DNA of 64,000 nucleotides, taken from the NCBI RefSeq assembly GCF_000247605.1, contig NC_016894.1, forward strand, positions 1,364,001 through 1,428,000. The letters run 5' to 3'. The DNA is from Acetobacterium woodii DSM 1030 (GTDB taxonomy: Bacteria > Bacillota > Clostridia > Eubacteriales > Eubacteriaceae). A program made the position numbers and the translations under genes. Shown piece after piece: positions 60,266 to 64,000 of the stretch. Below the pieces are notes generated by a model, which searched no databases, was not told the DNA's origin, and was given only the letters and a program-made list of their open reading frames with translations. How positions within the stretch are numbered: position 1 is the first letter of the stretch; each line of letters starts with the position of its first letter.

Positions 60266-61612
60266 ATGTTACTACTGGGAGAAGGAACCGTTATTACCCG
60301 TGATGCCCGCTGTCCGATCATTAAGCATGGCGGGGTTATTATCGAAGGTTCGGTGATTGCTGAAGTAGGTGATTTTGAAACATTGCAGCAACGATACCCC
60401 GAAGCCGAGCATCTTGATGCCCATGGCGGGGTTATTCATCCGGGACTGATTAATGTCCATCATCATATTTATTCGGCCCTGGCCAGGGGTTTAAGTTTTG
60501 ATAATTATGCGCCCAAGAATTTTTTAGAGATACTGGAAGGCCAATGGTTTCGCATTGATCAAGGATTAAGGAATCAGGAAACCAAGGCTTCGGCGGTGGC
60601 AACCTATCTGGCTTGTATTCAAGCGGGAGTTACGACGATTTTTGATCATCATGCCAGCTATGGCGAGATTGCAGATAGTCTTTCGGTGATTGCTAAAGAA
60701 GCCAAACGATTTGGCGTTCGTTCTTGTTTATGTTATGAAGTCAGTGACCGCAACGGCCGTGCCGCAATGGAAAAAGCGGTGGCTGAAAACTTGCGTTTTG
60801 GAAAAGAAGCCAACAAAGATCCCGATCACCTGGCGGCGATGATGGGACTTCATGCATCTTTTACGCTCAGTGATACGACCCTTGATTACGTTGTAAACAA
60901 AAATAGTGATCAATTAGGTTATCACATTCATGTCGCCGAAGATATTGCCGATTTAGAAGACAGTCAGAAAAAATATGGCTTGCGGACGGTTGAGAGACTC
61001 TATCAAAAGGGTATTCTGGGAGATAAAACGCTGGCCGGACATTGCATTCACATTGATGATGATGAAGTAAAGCGGTTGGCGGAAACAAATACTATGGTTG
61101 TTTTTAATCCCGAAAGCAACATGGGCAATGCTGTCGGCGCTCCAGATGTGTTAAAGTTATATTATAGCAGTGTTTTATTGGGGCTGGGAACCGACGGTTA
61201 TACAAGTGATATGTTTGAATCCTATAAGGCAGCAAATTGTCTGGTCAAACATCAATCTCAGGACCCGAATGCGGGCTGGGGCGAAGTTCCGGAGATGCTG
61301 TTTAATCAGAACCGTAAAATAGCCCAACGGCATTTTGATTTAAGCTTGGGAATATTAAAACCAGGGGCGGCAGCCGATGTGATCGTGATCGATTATGAAC
61401 CACCAACGCCAATGGATGAGACGAATATTAATGGACACCTTTTATTTGGCGTTAATGGTTCCGATGTTGTTACAACAATTTCCGATGGGGTGGTAAGAAT
61501 GAAGGATCGAAAACTTCAGGGAATGAACAAAAAAGACCTTTTAGCCGAAGTCAGAATGACAGCAGACGCTTTCTGGAAAAGACTGAAAAGCCAAAGCGAG
61601 GAAATAATATGA
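60266..61612 (+). CDS. ssnA: SsnA-type amidohydrolase
   Basis: 448 aa; ATG after TTGAAAGGAAGAAAAAT. Amidohydrolase metal-site motifs: HPGLINVHHHIYSALARG, HIHVAED, and GLGTDGYTSD with the catalytic Asp. The full length and the neighbour YgfK match the SsnA family of the yge/ygf/xdh purine-catabolism cluster. The reaction is probably hydrolysis of a purine-derived ring or amidine; not proven. The stop overlaps the ygfK start (ATGA). Confidence 0.9.
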   Translation: MLLLGEGTVITRDARCPIIKHGGVIIEGSVIAEVGDFETLQQRYPEAEHLDAHGGVIHPGLINVHHHIYSALARGLSFDNYAPKNFLEILEGQWFRIDQGLRNQETKASAVATYLACIQAGVTTIFDHHASYGEIADSLSVIAKEAKRFGVRSCLCYEVSDRNGRAAMEKAVAENLRFGKEANKDPDHLAAMMGLHASFTLSDTTLDYVVNKNSDQLGYHIHVAEDIADLEDSQKKYGLRTVERLYQKGILGDKTLAGHCIHIDDDEVKRLAETNTMVVFNPESNMGNAVGAPDVLKLYYSSVLLGLGTDGYTSDMFESYKAANCLVKHQSQDPNAGWGEVPEMLFNQNRKIAQRHFDLSLGILKPGAAADVIVIDYEPPTPMDETNINGHLLFGVNGSDVVTTISDGVVRMKDRKLQGMNKKDLLAEVRMTADAFWKRLKSQSEEII

Positions 61613-63303
61613 GCGATATCATGAATCCGATGCCTTTTGGCATCTTAATGAATCATCTTTTAACCGAATATCAAATGCATGGGACTATTTTTAATGTCAC
61701 TAAAATAGTCAACTGTACGGGAAATCATCAACTGCCGCTAATGGGGAGTAACATTGAAAACGCCATTGGTCCGGCGGCCGGACCACACACTCAACTGGCG
61801 CAAAATATTATTGCCAGTTATGCTGCCGGTGGGCGCTTTTTTGAACTGAAAACAGTGCAACAACTATACGGGGAAGCGTTAGGAATACCACGTCCGTGTA
61901 TTAATTCCCGGGACGAAGCTTACAACGTCGAATGGTCCGCCGAATTTTCTTCGGAAAAAGCAATGGCCGAATACATTAAAGCATGGTATGCCTTAAAACT
62001 GATTAGTAAGGAGTTTGGTCTGGGTGATCCGGAGGCTTTTGTTTTTAATATGAGTGTGGGTTATAATCTCTCCGGAATTAAGTCCCCAGCGATCGACAAT
62101 TTTATTGAAGGTCTAAAAGATGCCAGGCAAACGACTATTTGGCAAGCATGCCAAAAATGGGCTTTAGAAAATATTTCGCGGTTTGAAAATATTGATGAGA
62201 CCTATGTGAAGCAAATAACCAGCCAGGTTAGCCGTTCCGTGACGTTGTCAACCATGCATGGTTGTCCGGCCGATGAAATTGAAGCAATTACCACCCATCT
62301 AATTGAAGCCAAGCAGTTACATACCTGTGTCAAATGTAATCCGACGTTGCTGGGTTATGAAAAGGTTCGAAAAATATTGGATGAAATGGGTTATGACTAT
62401 ATTGAAGTTGATGCGGCGCAATTTGATATCGATCTTAAATTTGACGAGGCCGTTGCGATGCTCACCCGTCTGATTGAAAAAGCCGATAAAGCTGTATTGA
62501 CATTTGGTGTCAAACTGTCCAATACGTTACCGGTAAAAATAAACCGCAACGAACTCCCCGGGGATCAGATGTATATGTCCGGTAAATCATTATTTCCGTT
62601 AACGATCGGCGTTGCGGAAAAAATAGCGCAAGCATTTAATGGAAAACTACCGATTTCTTTTAGCGGCGGTGTTGATAAAAATAATATCAAAGCGATTTTT
62701 GCAGCGGGGATTTGGCCGCTTACCATATGTACCGTTTTATTAAAAGGATTGGGTTTAGATCAAATGGCAGTGATCTCAGAAAAATTAACGGATTTGACTT
62801 CTGTTGACGAGCGGATCACTGATCTCAAGAAGGTGCAGACGATGTTTAGTCAGGTTACAAGTGACGAAAATTACCAAAAAAGTCCTGCAGCCCGTAAAAA
62901 ATATGATCAATCACCAGGTTTTACCGACACACACAACAAAGGCCTTGAATGCCGAAGCTTGTGCAAAAATTGCGTTCGAACTTGTCCCAACAGAGCGAAT
63001 GAAATAGTGCAACTGGCTCAAACAGCGGTCATTGTTCATCTTGATGGCAGCTGCAATGAATGTGGCAACTGCGCTTGCGGTTGCCTTGAGCCTTGTCAGC
63101 CTTACCAGGATCGGTTGACTTTCTTTGAAAATAAATTAGATTTTCAAAACAGTCAGAATCAGGGTTTTTGTAAGATTGATAAGCAGTGGCTGGTGCGATG
63201 GCAGCAGGAAGAAAAGCAGACCGAATTTGACGCAATTCCGGACCCGGTCAAAGTAGTGGTGGATGGCTTTATTAAGCAACACCCATATTACCTGTCATGT
63301 TGA
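61609..63303 (+). CDS. ygfK: YgfK-like flavin/Fe-S oxidoreductase, short form without the GltD-like middle
   Basis: 564 aa, against ~1000 aa for E. coli YgfK. Residues ~1-430 are the dihydroorotate-dehydrogenase-like FMN domain (IENAIGPAAGPHTQLAQNII, STMHGCPADEIEAI, TCVKCNPTLLGYEKV, ISFSGGVDKNNIKAIF). Residues ~445-510 carry two [4Fe-4S] motifs (CRSLCKNCVRTCPNRANE; CNECGNCACGCLEPC). The FAD/NAD(P)H GltD-type part is absent; a GltD-like module is found in the hydroxylase FAD subunit at 9361-11736. In purine-fermenting anaerobes YgfK is an electron-transfer partner of xanthine dehydrogenase-type enzymes. Overlaps ssnA by 4 and the next gene by 7 nt. Confidence 0.9.
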   Translation: MSDIMNPMPFGILMNHLLTEYQMHGTIFNVTKIVNCTGNHQLPLMGSNIENAIGPAAGPHTQLAQNIIASYAAGGRFFELKTVQQLYGEALGIPRPCINSRDEAYNVEWSAEFSSEKAMAEYIKAWYALKLISKEFGLGDPEAFVFNMSVGYNLSGIKSPAIDNFIEGLKDARQTTIWQACQKWALENISRFENIDETYVKQITSQVSRSVTLSTMHGCPADEIEAITTHLIEAKQLHTCVKCNPTLLGYEKVRKILDEMGYDYIEVDAAQFDIDLKFDEAVAMLTRLIEKADKAVLTFGVKLSNTLPVKINRNELPGDQMYMSGKSLFPLTIGVAEKIAQAFNGKLPISFSGGVDKNNIKAIFAAGIWPLTICTVLLKGLGLDQMAVISEKLTDLTSVDERITDLKKVQTMFSQVTSDENYQKSPAARKKYDQSPGFTDTHNKGLECRSLCKNCVRTCPNRANEIVQLAQTAVIVHLDGSCNECGNCACGCLEPCQPYQDRLTFFENKLDFQNSQNQGFCKIDKQWLVRWQQEEKQTEFDAIPDPVKVVVDGFIKQHPYYLSC

Positions 63304-64000
63304 TTATAAAAAAGGGTGATCTGGTTGGCGATCAGATCAGTCATGAAGATATTGCCATTAAAGGAAATAAAATCGTTAAAATCGCGCCGGATATTCAGGC
63401 AACCAAAGATGATACCGTGATTGATGCGTCAAACTGTTATGTTTTTCCCGGGTTTATCGACGCGCATACCCATTTTGCGATGACTAACGCCCTGGCAACC
63501 ACCGCCGATGATTTTAGTACAGGGACAAAAGCAGCAATTTTGGGTGGAACCACCACCGTCATTAATTTTGCGACGCCGCCAGCAAGCGGCTCATTAATTG
63601 AGGGTTTTAACCAGGCACTGGATAAAGCCAGAGATGTATCCAGTTGTAACTACCGCTTTCATATGGAGATTACTCAGTTCGGCGAAAATCTGGAAAGTGA
63701 AATAAAAATGATGAAAGCACTGGGGGTAAGTTCCTATAAAGTGTATCTGGCTTATGCTTTTCGCTTGAATGATGGTGACATCTATCGGACTTTAGCAGCA
63801 GTTAAGCAGGTGGGCGGCGTGCTGGGGGCCCATTGCGAAAATGGTCAGCTCATTGATGTGTTGGTTGAGAAATATCGTAATAAAGGCGCGTTATCGCCAG
63901 CTTCACACCCGTTATGTCATCCGGCGGAAATTGAAGCGGAAGCCATTAATCGTCTGGCCTATATTGGAAAGATGGTTGATTATCCGGTACATGTGGTTCA
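63297..64000 (+). CDS. hydA: Dihydropyrimidinase/hydantoinase-type amidohydrolase, 3' partial
   Basis: ATG at 63297, inside the end of ygfK; the frame is open to the window end (234 codons of the usual ~460). Metal ligands: PGFIDAHTHFAM, the Lys that is carboxylated in SSYKVYLAYAF, and GVLGAHCENGQLI. The family opens cyclic amides (hydantoins, dihydropyrimidines, allantoin-like rings). Together with ssnA and ygfK it repeats the order of the E. coli purine cluster, supporting purine-ring degradation. The substrate is not certain. Confidence 0.9.
   Translation, partial: MLIIKKGDLVGDQISHEDIAIKGNKIVKIAPDIQATKDDTVIDASNCYVFPGFIDAHTHFAMTNALATTADDFSTGTKAAILGGTTTVINFATPPASGSLIEGFNQALDKARDVSSCNYRFHMEITQFGENLESEIKMMKALGVSSYKVYLAYAFRLNDGDIYRTLAAVKQVGGVLGAHCENGQLIDVLVEKYRNKGALSPASHPLCHPAEIEAEAINRLAYIGKMVDYPVHVV

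Overview
The window looks like chromosome of an anaerobic, low-GC acetogenic firmicute close to Acetobacterium. This is inferred from gene content: corrinoid methyl-transfer proteins, a URO-D-type methyltransferase, a molybdenum hydroxylase, an SsnA/YgfK/hydantoinase-type purine cluster, clostridial promoters (TTGACA-17-TATAAT-like) and strong AGGAG ribosome binding sites. No rRNA gene, intact tRNA or CRISPR array was seen.

Layout. 1-2280: end of a fumarate-reductase-like flavoprotein, a corrinoid protein and a tiny membrane protein. 2700-6400: two paralogous TetR regulators flanking a LysR regulator and its divergent NmrA-type oxidoreductase. 6480-15066: a three-subunit molybdenum hydroxylase whose FAD subunit carries an inserted GltD-like module, then a DUF2798 protein, an MFS carrier and a MoeA-like protein, under a promoter covered by palindromes that probably bind the divergent TetR protein. 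15348-22229: a chemoreceptor, then a MarR regulator with a heterodimeric ABC exporter.

22700-39165 is an AT-rich accessory region. Three copies of the 3' end of a tRNA-Thr(CGU) gene (23012, 30941, 39124) bound two back-to-back inserts. The first carries a PHP-domain/SMC-like ATPase (TrlF-like, split by a frameshift at a perfect -1 slippery heptamer), an AbiEi/AbiEii toxin-antitoxin pair and a DUF4143 ATPase. The second carries a tyrosine integrase, an ImmA/IrrE peptidase, an AAA ATPase plus subtilisin-like protease pair resembling the IetAS anti-phage system, and several unrecognised genes. Each insert therefore holds at least one defence-type module. Relics of IS3, IS110, IS66 and IS4-like elements lie in and around it.

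40036-50875: a MocR-type regulator diverging from an odd class III aminotransferase, with a complete MITE-like element between them; IS relics; a LysR regulator and an SDR enzyme; and a TetR regulator diverging from a URO-D-family methyltransferase and an SLC13 carrier through three overlapping palindromes. 51019-55594: a second heterodimeric ABC exporter with a divergent MerR regulator and a 19-bp-spacer promoter. 56159-59558: glycosyltransferase, flippase-like membrane protein and UDP-galactopyranose mutase, probably cell-surface glycan synthesis. 60266-64000: SsnA, a shortened YgfK and a hydantoinase cut by the window end.

Two copies of a ~130-bp palindromic repeat (46751 and 59699), each followed by a terminator, form a dispersed family that the genes do not explain.
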